Assembly: GCA_944385305.1 (NCBI GenBank) | Contig: CALWWS010000139.1 | Span: 1 to 12,526 of the forward strand | DNA: 12,526 nt | Direction of reading: 5' to 3' | Source: an uncultured Oscillospiraceae bacterium | GTDB taxonomy: Bacteria; Bacillota; Clostridia; Oscillospirales; Oscillospiraceae | In this document: piece after piece, positions 1 to 6,600 of the stretch | Numbering within the stretch: the stretch's first letter is position 1 | Layout: each line of letters begins with the position of its first letter | Translations under genes and position numbers: made by a program | Notes under the pieces: model-generated | Told to the model about the DNA's origin: nothing | Seen by the model: the letters and a program-made list of their open reading frames with translations, nothing else | Database searches by the model: none

Positions 1-1540
1 TGGAGGCCAGCTCCTCCAGCATCTCGATGTCCCCCTCCTCCCCCTTGCCCTGGGTAATGCGCTCCAGAATCTCCAGCATGCGCTTGGTACCCACCCGGCA
101 GGGCAGGCACTTGCCGCCGCTCTCGTCCCGGATGAAGTCCATGAAGTAGCGGGCGGTGTCCACCATGCAGGTGTCCTCGTTCATCACGATGAGGCCGCCC
201 GAACCCATGATGGCCCCCAGGGCGGACAGGGATTCATAGTCCACGGTGACATTCAAATGCTCCCGGGTGAGGCAGCCGCCGGATGGGCCGCCGGACTGGA
301 TGGCCTTGAATCCCTTGCCGTCCACAATGCCGCCGCCGATCTTGTAGATGATATCCCCCAGCACGGTGCCCATGGGCACCTCGATGATACCCGCGTTCAC
401 AATGTCCCCCGCCAGGGCGAACACCTTAGTGCCCTTGCTCTTCTCGGTGCCCAGGGCGCTGTACCAGGCGGCGCCGTTGAGGATGATGGGGGCCACGTTG
501 GCCAGGGTCTCCACGTTGTTGATGATGGTGGGCTTTTCAAACAGGCCGGACTCGAAGGGGAAGGGGGGCTTCTGCCGGGGCTCGCCTCGCATGCCCTCGA
601 TGGAGGCCAGCAGGGCGGTCTCCTCGCCGCAGACGAAGGCGCCCGCGCCGATGCGGATCTCCAGATCGAAGTTGATCCCCGAGCCCAGGATGTTCACACC
701 CAGCAGCCCGGCCTCCCGGGCCTGCTCAATGGCGGCGCCCAGCCGCTCCACCGCCAGGGGGTACTCCGCCCGGACGTAGACATAGCCCTTATCCGCCCCG
801 ATGGCATAGCCGCCCAGCAGCATGCCCTCGATGATGGAGTGGGGGTCCCCCTCCAGCACGGAGCGGTCCATGAACGCGCCGGGGTCGCCCTCGTCCGCGT
901 TGCACACCATGTACTTCTGCCCCTTGGGGGCCTTCATGCCGGCCTCCCACTTCACGCCGGTGGGGAAGCCCGCGCCGCCCCGGCCCCGCAGGCCGGAGGC
1001 CTTCATCTCCTCCACCACCTGGGCCGGAGTCATCTCCAGCAGGGCCTTGGCCGCCGCGCCGTAGCCGTCCCGGGCGATGTAGGCCTCCAGGGAGGCGTAC
1101 TCCATCCGCCCGCAGTTGCGCAGGGCAACCCGCACCTGCTCTTTAAAGAAAGTGATGTCATCCAGCTTGGGTACCCGCTTCTTCTGGGCGCTGTCCCAGA
1201 AGGTGTACTCCTCCACCACCTGGCCGGAGACCAGATGGCGCTCCACCACCTGGCGCACCTTGTCCGGGTTCATGGAGGTATAGAAAATGCCGTCCGGCTC
1301 CACCAGCATCACCGGCCCGGCGGCGCAGGTGCCCATGCACCCGGTGACCAGCACACCCACCGACTCGGTGAGACCGTAGTCGGCCAGGACCTGCTCCAGG
1401 GCCTCTCGCACCTGCTGGCAGTTGGAGGACACGCAGCCCGCGCCGCCGCACACCAGCACCTGCCAGGCGTATTTGCTCTGGCGCTGCTGATAGCCCTGCT
1501 TGATCTCGCGCAGGTCTGAAACAGAGTTTACCCGCTTCAC
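1..1540 (-). CDS. nuoF: NuoF/HydB-like NADH-binding flavoprotein subunit (partial, C-terminus beyond left edge)
   Basis: Oxidises NADH (or the reverse) through FMN and iron-sulfur clusters in a soluble NADH-linked complex. 513 residues are in the window; the C-terminus is off the edge. An N-terminal thioredoxin-like [2Fe-2S] domain has Cys31-x4-Cys36 and Cys68-x3-Cys72. The FMN motif GRGGAGFPTG is at 186-195 and the NAD-site motif GAGAFVCGEETA at 298-309. A [4Fe-4S] motif around 473-482 reads ESGGKCLPCR, with Gly475 where the family normally has its first Cys. The fused N-terminal domain is typical of HydB/HndC-type subunits of bifurcating [FeFe] hydrogenases and related formate dehydrogenases, rather than respiratory complex I. 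The start is GTG at 1540: an in-frame TGA lies two codons upstream, a GGGGGG run precedes it, and GTGA overlaps the nuoE stop, implying translational coupling. The catalytic partner should lie beyond the left edge. Confidence 0.93.
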   Translation of the reverse strand, partial: MKRVNSVSDLREIKQGYQQRQSKYAWQVLVCGGAGCVSSNCQQVREALEQVLADYGLTESVGVLVTGCMGTCAAGPVMLVEPDGIFYTSMNPDKVRQVVERHLVSGQVVEEYTFWDSAQKKRVPKLDDITFFKEQVRVALRNCGRMEYASLEAYIARDGYGAAAKALLEMTPAQVVEEMKASGLRGRGGAGFPTGVKWEAGMKAPKGQKYMVCNADEGDPGAFMDRSVLEGDPHSIIEGMLLGGYAIGADKGYVYVRAEYPLAVERLGAAIEQAREAGLLGVNILGSGINFDLEIRIGAGAFVCGEETALLASIEGMRGEPRQKPPFPFESGLFEKPTIINNVETLANVAPIILNGAAWYSALGTEKSKGTKVFALAGDIVNAGIIEVPMGTVLGDIIYKIGGGIVDGKGFKAIQSGGPSGGCLTREHLNVTVDYESLSALGAIMGSGGLIVMNEDTCMVDTARYFMDFIRDESGGKCLPCRVGTKRMLEILERITQGKGEEGDIEMLEELAS

Positions 1541-2070
1541 TGCTCATCCCCCCATTTCTTGTCATATCGGGCCAGAATGCTCTCCAGCCGCTCAGGCTTC
1601 ACCTGCTTATACACGGTGTCGTCGATGGACATGGCGGGGGCCAGGCCGCAGGCGCCGATGCACCGGGCTACCTCCAGGGTGAACTTCCGGTCGGCAGTGG
1701 TGTCCCCCACCCCTACCTCCAGCAGCTCCTGAAGCCGCTCCACAATCTTCTTGCCGCCCCGCACGTAGCAGGCCGTCCCCAGGCACACCCGGATGGTATG
1801 CTCTCCACGGGGCTGTGTGGAGAAGAAGGAGTAGAAGGTCACCACGCCCGACACCTCGGACAGAGGCAGACCCAGCTCGTCGGCCACAATCTGCTGCACC
1901 TCCAGGGGGAGGTAGCCATAGATGGTCTGGGCCATATGCAGCACCTGGATCAGGGACCCCTCCCTGCCCCGGTACTCCCGGGCAATCTGCCGGATGCGCT
2001 CCTGGAGAACCTGCTCGCTCTCCTCACCGCAGCAGCAGGCACACCGGCTCTCCGCAGCCATTTGAGACAT
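1537..2070 (-). CDS. nuoE: NuoE/HydC-like [2Fe-2S] subunit
   Basis: Small thioredoxin-fold [2Fe-2S] protein that partners NuoF in the diaphorase module. 177 residues. The helical N-terminal half (about 20-85, with LHMAQTIYGYLP) is followed by the cluster domain with Cys96-x4-Cys101 (CLGTAC) and Cys137-x3-Cys141 (CIGAC), the standard NuoE ligand set. I chose ATG at 2070 because GAGGTG sits 6 bases upstream. An in-frame ATG at 2115 would add 15 residues, but its GGGAGG is only 2 bases away, too close for normal initiation. An unusual feature is four Cys near the N-terminus (10, 12, 13 and 14). The gene lies directly before nuoF with a 4-base overlap, so the two are cotranscribed. Whether it serves a hydrogenase or a formate dehydrogenase cannot be decided from this window. 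Confidence 0.95.
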   Translation of the reverse strand: MSQMAAESRCACCCGEESEQVLQERIRQIAREYRGREGSLIQVLHMAQTIYGYLPLEVQQIVADELGLPLSEVSGVVTFYSFFSTQPRGEHTIRVCLGTACYVRGGKKIVERLQELLEVGVGDTTADRKFTLEVARCIGACGLAPAMSIDDTVYKQVKPERLESILARYDKKWGDEQ

Positions 2071-2136
2071 GCCTAACACCTCGTTTTCCTGAAAATCTGA
2101 TCTCCTTTGATCCATATCCTCCCGGAGATTGTTCCC

Positions 2137-2166
2137 ATCTTACCACGTCTGCTTCCAGAATGGAAA
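2137..2166 (-). promoter_or_regulatory. Candidate nuoE promoter with overlapping dyad
   Basis: On the minus strand TTTCCA (2161-2166), an 18-base spacer and TAAGAT (2137-2142) form a mediocre sigma-70-type promoter, 4 of 6 matches in each box. A perfect 5-bp dyad TTCCA-GAA-TGGAA (2153-2165) overlaps the -35 box. Its T-N11-A outline is the classic shape of a LysR-family binding site, and the gene just upstream encodes such a regulator. The pairing of regulator and site is inference. Confidence 0.35.
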
Positions 2167-2189
2167 TTCGCTTTTTAAACTGCTCATTC

Positions 2190-2232
2190 AAAAAACAAAT
2201 AAACCGCACAGTTTACTTACCGTGCGGTTTAT
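2190..2232 (-). terminator. Intrinsic terminator of the lysR-family gene
   Basis: A perfect 11-bp inverted repeat, ATAAACCGCAC (2199-2209) with GTGCGGTTTAT (2222-2232) around a 12-base loop, is followed on the minus strand by a T-rich tract (2190-2200). It lies 17 bases past the regulator's stop codon and separates it from nuoE, so nuoE needs its own promoter. Confidence 0.9.
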
Positions 2233-2248
2233 ACTTTTTCAGCACCCT

Positions 2249-3175
2249 CTACTCCACCGCTGCACCGGCGGTCAGGCGGGCCTGCTTGACCTGGGCGCGG
2301 CACAGCCGCAAAAAGAGGGCCACGGCGGCGTTGGGACTGTCCGCCCGGGCCAGGGCGGTCATCTGGAACAGGCCGGCGGTGCCCGCCACCTGGGGGGCCC
2401 GCAGACCGGGCAGGGGGATCTCCGGGTAGTAGCACTGGGGAATGAGGGCGATCACCCCGTCCAGCTGCACCTGGAGCAGAGCCTCCTCCTGCCCCGCGCC
2501 GGAGTAGTGGATGGCGGGGCTGAGCCCAAAGGAGCCGAACAGGCCCCGCATCAGGGCGGGAATTCCCTCCCCCGACCGGGTCTGGGGCACCACCAGCCGC
2601 TCCTTGGCCAGCTCCGCCGGGTTTACCACAGGCCGGCCGGCCAGGGGATGGCTCTCCCGCATGGCGGCCACCAGGGGCACCGGATAGAGATCCACCCCCT
2701 GGAGATCGGACTCCAGCACCCCCTGGGCCCGCAGGGTGACGGCGGCGTCCACCACCCCGTCCCGCACCGCCTCCCGCAGGGAGTCGGCCTGCTGGTAGGA
2801 GATGAGGCGCACCCCCACCTGGGGATACTCCTGCCGGAAGCGGTGGAGCACGCCGGGCCACAGCTCCCCGTGGTAAATCCACCGGCAGCCCAGAATCAGG
2901 CTGCCCGCAATGCCGTCCCGGTACTCCTGGAGCCGGCGGCGGGCCGCCTCATACCGGGTGAGCACCGCCGCCGCCTCAGGCAGGAAGAGGGCCCCCGCCT
3001 CGGTGAGGGAGACCGACTGCCGGTCCCGGCGGAACATCTGCACCCCCAGCTCCTCCTCCAGCTGCACAATGTGGCGGCTGAGGGTGGGCTGGGTCAGATT
3101 GAGCTCCTGGGCGGTGCGGCTGAAATTCAGGTGGCGGGCCAGGGTGACAAATTCCGTAAGCAAATTCAGATCCAA
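2249..3175 (-). CDS. LysR-family transcriptional regulator
   Basis: DNA-binding regulator of 308 residues, the usual size for the family. The N-terminus starts DLNLLTEFVTLARHLNFSR, with the winged helix-turn-helix at about 18-39 including LTQPTLSRHI. The linker helix runs to about residue 90, and a two-lobed periplasmic-binding-protein-like effector domain follows. The start is TTG at 3175: AAGGAGG (3184-3190) is 8 bases upstream, and this gives the canonical LysR N-terminus. A TTG six codons further upstream (3193) would sit on the far side of that ribosome-binding site. The effector is unknown. The gene has its own promoter and terminator and lies immediately upstream of nuoE in the same direction, so nuoE/nuoF are plausible targets. 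LysR genes are more often divergent from their targets, so this is only a suggestion. Confidence 0.95.
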   Translation of the reverse strand: MDLNLLTEFVTLARHLNFSRTAQELNLTQPTLSRHIVQLEEELGVQMFRRDRQSVSLTEAGALFLPEAAAVLTRYEAARRRLQEYRDGIAGSLILGCRWIYHGELWPGVLHRFRQEYPQVGVRLISYQQADSLREAVRDGVVDAAVTLRAQGVLESDLQGVDLYPVPLVAAMRESHPLAGRPVVNPAELAKERLVVPQTRSGEGIPALMRGLFGSFGLSPAIHYSGAGQEEALLQVQLDGVIALIPQCYYPEIPLPGLRAPQVAGTAGLFQMTALARADSPNAAVALFLRLCRAQVKQARLTAGAAVE

Positions 3176-3216
3176 CTCTCCCGCCTCCTTCAAAATTAGT
3201 ACGATGAGTTTAGTTT

Positions 3217-3245
3217 TTTATACCACATTTTACTTTTGTGTGCAA
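3217..3245 (-). promoter_or_regulatory. Promoter of the lysR-family gene
   Basis: Minus-strand TTGCAC (3240-3245), a 17-base spacer and TATAAA (3217-3222) lie 42 bases before the TTG start, in a locally A/T-rich stretch that contrasts with the surrounding genes. Confidence 0.65.
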
Positions 3246-3260
3246 GGGTTAACTTTTTAT

Positions 3261-3313
3261 CAAAGAAACGCCCCGGGCGGAGCGGCGCCTAAGCCGTCCC
3301 GTCCAGGGCGTTT
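3261..3313 (-). terminator. Terminator of the metal ABC transporter operon
   Basis: Outer arms AAACGCCC (from 3313 to 3306 on the minus strand) and GGGCGTTT (3273 to 3266) enclose a GC-rich interior that can pair further, followed by TTTCTTTG. It sits just after the permease stop codon. T runs flank both sides, so it may also work on the plus strand. Confidence 0.7.
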
Positions 3314-3325
3314 TTCCCATGTTTT

Positions 3326-4174
3326 CTACTGCCGCTTCTTGCGGCCCAGGAAGGTGAGCGCAAAGTAGAGGGCCAGGTACAGGGTGATGGAGGCGCCGGT
3401 GGAGGACTCCAGGTAGTAGGAGGTGAGCACCCCCGCGACGCCCGCCGCCACCGCCCCCAGCACGGAAAAGAGGTGGTACTGGCGCATATTGCGGGCCAGG
3501 CCCCGGGCCGCCGCGCCGGGGAGGACCAGCAGGGCGTTGATGACCAGCAGGCCCACCCAGGTCATGGACAGGGTGACCACCACAGCGATGGTGGCGTTGA
3601 GCAGAGCCTCCTGCCAGAACACCCCGATGCCCCGGCTGTCCGCCAGGGCGGGGTGGACGCTGGCGATCATCAGCCGGTTGAAGGCCCACACCCACAGGGC
3701 GGCCACCAGCAGCAGAATGATGGCCAGCAGGCCGATCTTGGCCGGCTCCACGCTCAAAATATCGCCGATGAGGATGCTGTTGAACTTGGTAAAGCTCCCC
3801 CCGTCCAGGGTGGCGATGAAGATGCCCAGGGCCACCGCCGTAGAGGAGAACACCCCGATCACCGTGTCGCTGGCCAGGTTGGCCCGGCGGCGGACGTAGG
3901 TGAACAGCAGGGCGAACACCAGGGCCAGGATCACCGCGCACCACATGGGGTCGGCCAGACCGCACAGCACCCCGATGGCGATGCCGGTAAAGGCGGAGTG
4001 GCCCAGGGCGTCGGAGAAGAAGGACATGCGGCTCTCCACCACCATGGTGGAGAGGATGCCGAACAGGGGCGAGATGACCAGCACCGCCAGCAGGGCGTTT
4101 TTCATGAAGATCATGCTCCCCGGCTGGGCCCACTCGAAGGGGAGCAGATCCACCAGGGCGTACCAGACGCTCAT
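3326..4174 (-). CDS. znuB: Metal (zinc/manganese) ABC transporter permease, ABC-3 family
   Basis: Integral membrane subunit that forms the channel of a zinc or manganese importer. 282 residues, mostly hydrophobic, with about seven to eight membrane segments starting near residue 25. The family-typical stretch SFFSDALGHSAFTGIAIG (about 51-68) and the cytoplasmic segment ending YVRRRANLASDTVIGVF match ZnuB/AdcB/MntB-type permeases. ATG at 4174 overlaps the ATPase stop as ATGA and has a GGGGGGAG ribosome-binding site, so it is translationally coupled. It is the last gene of a binding protein-ATPase-permease operon. Zinc is favoured over manganese only because of the His-rich loop in the binding protein. 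Confidence 0.93.
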   Translation of the reverse strand: MSVWYALVDLLPFEWAQPGSMIFMKNALLAVLVISPLFGILSTMVVESRMSFFSDALGHSAFTGIAIGVLCGLADPMWCAVILALVFALLFTYVRRRANLASDTVIGVFSSTAVALGIFIATLDGGSFTKFNSILIGDILSVEPAKIGLLAIILLLVAALWVWAFNRLMIASVHPALADSRGIGVFWQEALLNATIAVVVTLSMTWVGLLVINALLVLPGAAARGLARNMRQYHLFSVLGAVAAGVAGVLTSYYLESSTGASITLYLALYFALTFLGRKKRQ

Positions 4175-4941
4175 GCCTCTCCCCCCTTTCCCAGTCCCAG
4201 ATGGAACACGGCGTGAAACTCCGGGGAGGAGAGCACCTGGCGGGGCGGGCCCACCCGCAGCACCTCGCTCTTTAGCAGGATCACCTTGTCGGCGTACTGA
4301 TCCAGGGTGGAGAAGTCGTGGGTGGACAGGAGGATGGACAGGTCAAAGTTGGTGCGGATCTCATCCAGCATGGCCAGCAGCTGCCGCGCCCCCTCCACGT
4401 CCACCCCGGAGAGGGGCTCGTCCAGAATCAGGATTTGGGGCATGGGCTCCAGGGCCATGGCCAGCAGCACCCGCTGCAGCTCGCCCCCCGAAAGCGCCCC
4501 CAGCCGCCGGTCGATAAGCCCCTGGGCGTGTACCCGGGTGAGGCAGTCCAGCACCCGCCGGCGCAGCTGCCGGGGGATGGGCAGAAAGACGGGATAGCGG
4601 GAGATGGCGGCGGTAAAGAAGTCCAGCACACTCACCGGGTCCCCCCGCTGGAAGCTGGGGCTCTGGGGCACGTAGCCGATGAGGGGCCGGGCCGGGCCGC
4701 CCCCCGCCGGATGGAATTCAATGCTCCCCGTGTGGGGCACCTGGCCCAGAATGGTGCGGAACAGGGAGCTCTTCCCCGCCCCGTTGGGGCCGATGAGGGC
4801 CACGATCTCCCCGCAGTGGAGGTGGAAGCTGACGTTTTTCAGCACCTCTTCCCCGCTGAAGTTCACCCCCAGGTTCTCCACCTTCAGGCAGCAGCTCCCG
4901 GCGCAGCCGGGGCCTGTTTCGCCGTGTCTGCGTACGCTCAT
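4171..4941 (-). CDS. znuC: Metal ABC transporter ATP-binding protein
   Basis: Cytoplasmic ATPase of the metal importer, 256 residues. All nucleotide-binding motifs are intact: Walker A GPNGAGKSS (51-59), Q-loop YVPQ (90-93), signature LSGGE (150-154), Walker B ILILDEP (170-176), D-loop SGVD (178-181) and the switch His in STHD (206-209). The first 18 residues are an unusual polar, Cys-containing extension ahead of the normal ABC start; no nearer start has better support. ATG at 4939-4941 overlaps the stop of the binding-protein gene as ATGA, and its own stop overlaps the permease start the same way, so the three subunits are made in step. Some divalent metal other than zinc remains possible. 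Confidence 0.95.
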   Translation of the reverse strand: MSVRRHGETGPGCAGSCCLKVENLGVNFSGEEVLKNVSFHLHCGEIVALIGPNGAGKSSLFRTILGQVPHTGSIEFHPAGGGPARPLIGYVPQSPSFQRGDPVSVLDFFTAAISRYPVFLPIPRQLRRRVLDCLTRVHAQGLIDRRLGALSGGELQRVLLAMALEPMPQILILDEPLSGVDVEGARQLLAMLDEIRTNFDLSILLSTHDFSTLDQYADKVILLKSEVLRVGPPRQVLSSPEFHAVFHLGLGKGGEA

Positions 4942-5831
4942 CCCAACGCCTCCGCTATGGTCTGAAAATTCTTCTCCATGGCCTCCAGGTAGGGCTGGAT
5001 GCCCGTCCCCTCGCCGCTCATGATCATGTCCAGCTGGTACACCTCCACCCCGGTCTCCCGGGCGATGGCCCGGGCGGTGGCGTCCGAGCCGTTCACCTCG
5101 GTGAAGATGGCGGGGATTTGGTATTCCTCAATCAGCTCCACAATCTCCTTGATCTCGGCGGCGGAGGCCTCCGCCCCCTCCTCCTCCTCGATGGCCTTTA
5201 AAAGGTTCAGGCCGGCGGCCCGGGCGAAGTACTGAAACCCGTCGTGGAAGGTGATGAGGGGCTTGCCCGCCAGCGCCGAGAGCTTGTCCGGGTCGTACCT
5301 CAGGGCGTCGGCGGCGCTGTCAGAGTTTTGATTGTAAACCCCGCCGTGCTCTGAGTCCAGCTCGCCAAGTCCCTGTGCAATATTCGCCAGCATGCAGGCG
5401 GCATTCTCGTAGGTCATCCAGAAGTGGGGGTCGTACTCCGTGTCGTGGTCGTGGCCCTCGTGGCCCAGGGCGGGCAGCAGCTCAATCCCCGCCGAGCAGT
5501 CAATGACCGGAGCGTCCGACGTGTCCAGGGCGTCGGCCAGAAAGTCCTCCAGCCCCCCGCCGTTTATGAGGATCACATCCGCCCGCTCAATGGCCTTCAT
5601 GTCCTTCACCGTCAGGGTGTAGTCGTGCAGGCAGGAGGTCTGCTGGCTCACCAGCAGGTTCACCTCCACCCCGTCCACCCCCTGGGCGACGGCGGTGGTG
5701 AAGAGATAGACCGGGTAGGTGGTGGCCAGCACGTGCACCACGTCCTCCCCCTCCTCCGCCGGCCGGCCGCCGCAGGCGGACAGGGGCAGCAGGCAGAGGA
5801 CCAGCAGCAGGGCGGCAATACGTTTTTTCAC
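4938..5831 (-). CDS. znuA: Metal-binding lipoprotein of the zinc ABC importer (ZnuA/AdcA-like)
   Basis: Extracellular solute-binding lipoprotein of cluster A-I, 297 residues. A lipoprotein signal peptide ends in LSAC with acylated Cys20. Expected metal ligands are visible: His69 in LHDY, His136 in DPHFW, His196 in FHDGF and Asp268 in YQLDM. A short loop with three His (124, 127, 129: GHEGHDHD) just before the second ligand is the zinc-type loop, though shorter than in enterobacterial ZnuA. The segment between the second and third ligands looks compact compared with relatives. The start codon is GTG at 5831, with GAGGTG 5 bases upstream. It is first in its operon, behind a strong promoter. Zinc starvation control by a Fur-family regulator would be expected, but I see no convincing Zur operator. 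Confidence 0.94.
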   Translation of the reverse strand: MKKRIAALLLVLCLLPLSACGGRPAEEGEDVVHVLATTYPVYLFTTAVAQGVDGVEVNLLVSQQTSCLHDYTLTVKDMKAIERADVILINGGGLEDFLADALDTSDAPVIDCSAGIELLPALGHEGHDHDTEYDPHFWMTYENAACMLANIAQGLGELDSEHGGVYNQNSDSAADALRYDPDKLSALAGKPLITFHDGFQYFARAAGLNLLKAIEEEEGAEASAAEIKEIVELIEEYQIPAIFTEVNGSDATARAIARETGVEVYQLDMIMSGEGTGIQPYLEAMEKNFQTIAEALG

Positions 5832-5869
5832 GGGAACACCTCATACGCGCAGAATAAACAAACACATGT

Positions 5870-5898
5870 ATTATATCCCACCGGGACAGGTTTGTAAA
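5870..5898 (-). promoter_or_regulatory. Promoter of the znuA-znuC-znuB operon
   Basis: Minus-strand TTTACA (5893-5898), a 17-base spacer and a perfect TATAAT (5870-5875) lie 38 bases before the GTG start. It is among the best promoters in the window. The -35 box lies next to the T tract of the upstream operon's terminator. Confidence 0.85.
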
Positions 5899-5900
5899 AT

Positions 5901-5931
5901 AAAAAAGGGGCGCGGCAATGCCGCGCCCCTT
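5901..5931 (-). terminator. Intrinsic terminator of the hydratase-DUF1847 operon
   Basis: A perfect 12-bp stem with core GGGGCGCGGC (5907-5916) and GCCGCGCCCC (5920-5929) around a 3-base loop is followed on the minus strand by TTTTTTATTTTA. It begins 10 bases beyond the DUF1847 stop codon. Confidence 0.95.
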
Positions 5932-5941
5932 GGGAGAGTTT

Positions 5942-6586
5942 TCAATCCGCCCCTGTGTCCGTCCGGAGCAGGCGGCTGTAATAGCCGTCCAGCTGGTAGA
6001 GCACGGCGGCAGGGTTGTGGCCGGTGACCCGGTCCTTGGCCACCAGGGTGGTGGTGAGGGCCTGGGCGTACTTGTAAAACAGGCTGTCATGCCCCACGCA
6101 CAGGCCAACCACGATATTGAGCTGGGTGTCCATTCGGTTGAGGTACTGGGCCTGGAGCACCGGGTTGCACATGTTGGCCCCCACTGCCTTGCAGTCCTCG
6201 TCGATGCCCACCAGGCTCTTGTCCGCCATGCCCGCCTTGCAGGCAATGGCGTACACCGTAAAGCCGTGGGCGCGGAGAATGCGGGCCAGAGCCCCGCTCT
6301 CCCTGCGCAGGCCGGCGCAGGTGGCGATGCCCAGCCGGGTAAAGCCCATGCGCCGGGCGAAGTCCATGATCTCCTCCACCCGGGTGAGCTTGCAGTACCC
6401 CTCGTACTCCGTGCGGGCCGCCGCCTGCATCACCGCCCGGTTCTCCGGCTGGTTGGCAGTTTCCAGGGCCCGCTCCAGCTCGCCGGGCTCCAGCGCGTCG
6501 GTGGTGCAGAAGGGCGGGCGGGTTCCCGCCCCGTCAACGCAGCCAACGCTGCCGCAGTCTGCACAGGACAGATGCTCCCGCTCCAT
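5942..6586 (-). CDS. DUF1847 Cys-rich putative metal-binding protein
   Basis: 214 residues matching the DUF1847 family, whose function is unknown and which is usually labelled metal-binding. It opens with a Cys knot, CADCGSVGC (Cys8, 11, 16) plus Cys27. It then has the conserved blocks TRVEEIMDFARRMGF (68-82), GIATCAGLR (86-94), AIACKAG (114-119 region), MCNPVLQAQ (139-147) and NIVVGLCVGHDSLF (157-170). Ten Cys are present in all: 8, 11, 16, 27, 65, 90, 116, 132, 140 and 163. There is no signal peptide or membrane segment, so it should be cytoplasmic. ATG at 6586 has GAGGGGGG just upstream. It follows the hydratase by 14 bases with no terminator between, so the two share a transcript. A role in metal or Fe-S handling for the hydratase is possible but is only inference. 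Confidence 0.9.
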   Translation of the reverse strand: MEREHLSCADCGSVGCVDGAGTRPPFCTTDALEPGELERALETANQPENRAVMQAAARTEYEGYCKLTRVEEIMDFARRMGFTRLGIATCAGLRRESGALARILRAHGFTVYAIACKAGMADKSLVGIDEDCKAVGANMCNPVLQAQYLNRMDTQLNIVVGLCVGHDSLFYKYAQALTTTLVAKDRVTGHNPAAVLYQLDGYYSRLLRTDTGAD

Positions 6587-6600
6587 GGCGCGCCCCCCTC

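Noticed and set aside
257-1519. Long plus-strand open frame antisense to nuoF
   Set aside because: Low-complexity translation mirroring nuoF codons; nuoF motifs on the minus strand are unambiguous.
1158-1565. Alternative minus-strand ATG frame beginning just before nuoF
   Set aside because: Gives an Arg/Gly-rich frame without motifs; the nuoF frame starting at GTG 1540 carries all the cluster Cys.
2024-2209. Small minus-strand open frame ahead of nuoE
   Set aside because: It begins inside the terminator stem, has no ribosome-binding site and runs into nuoE out of frame.
5832-5900. Zur/Fur operator at the znu promoter
   Set aside because: No long AT-rich palindrome of the Zur type; only short, imperfect matches.
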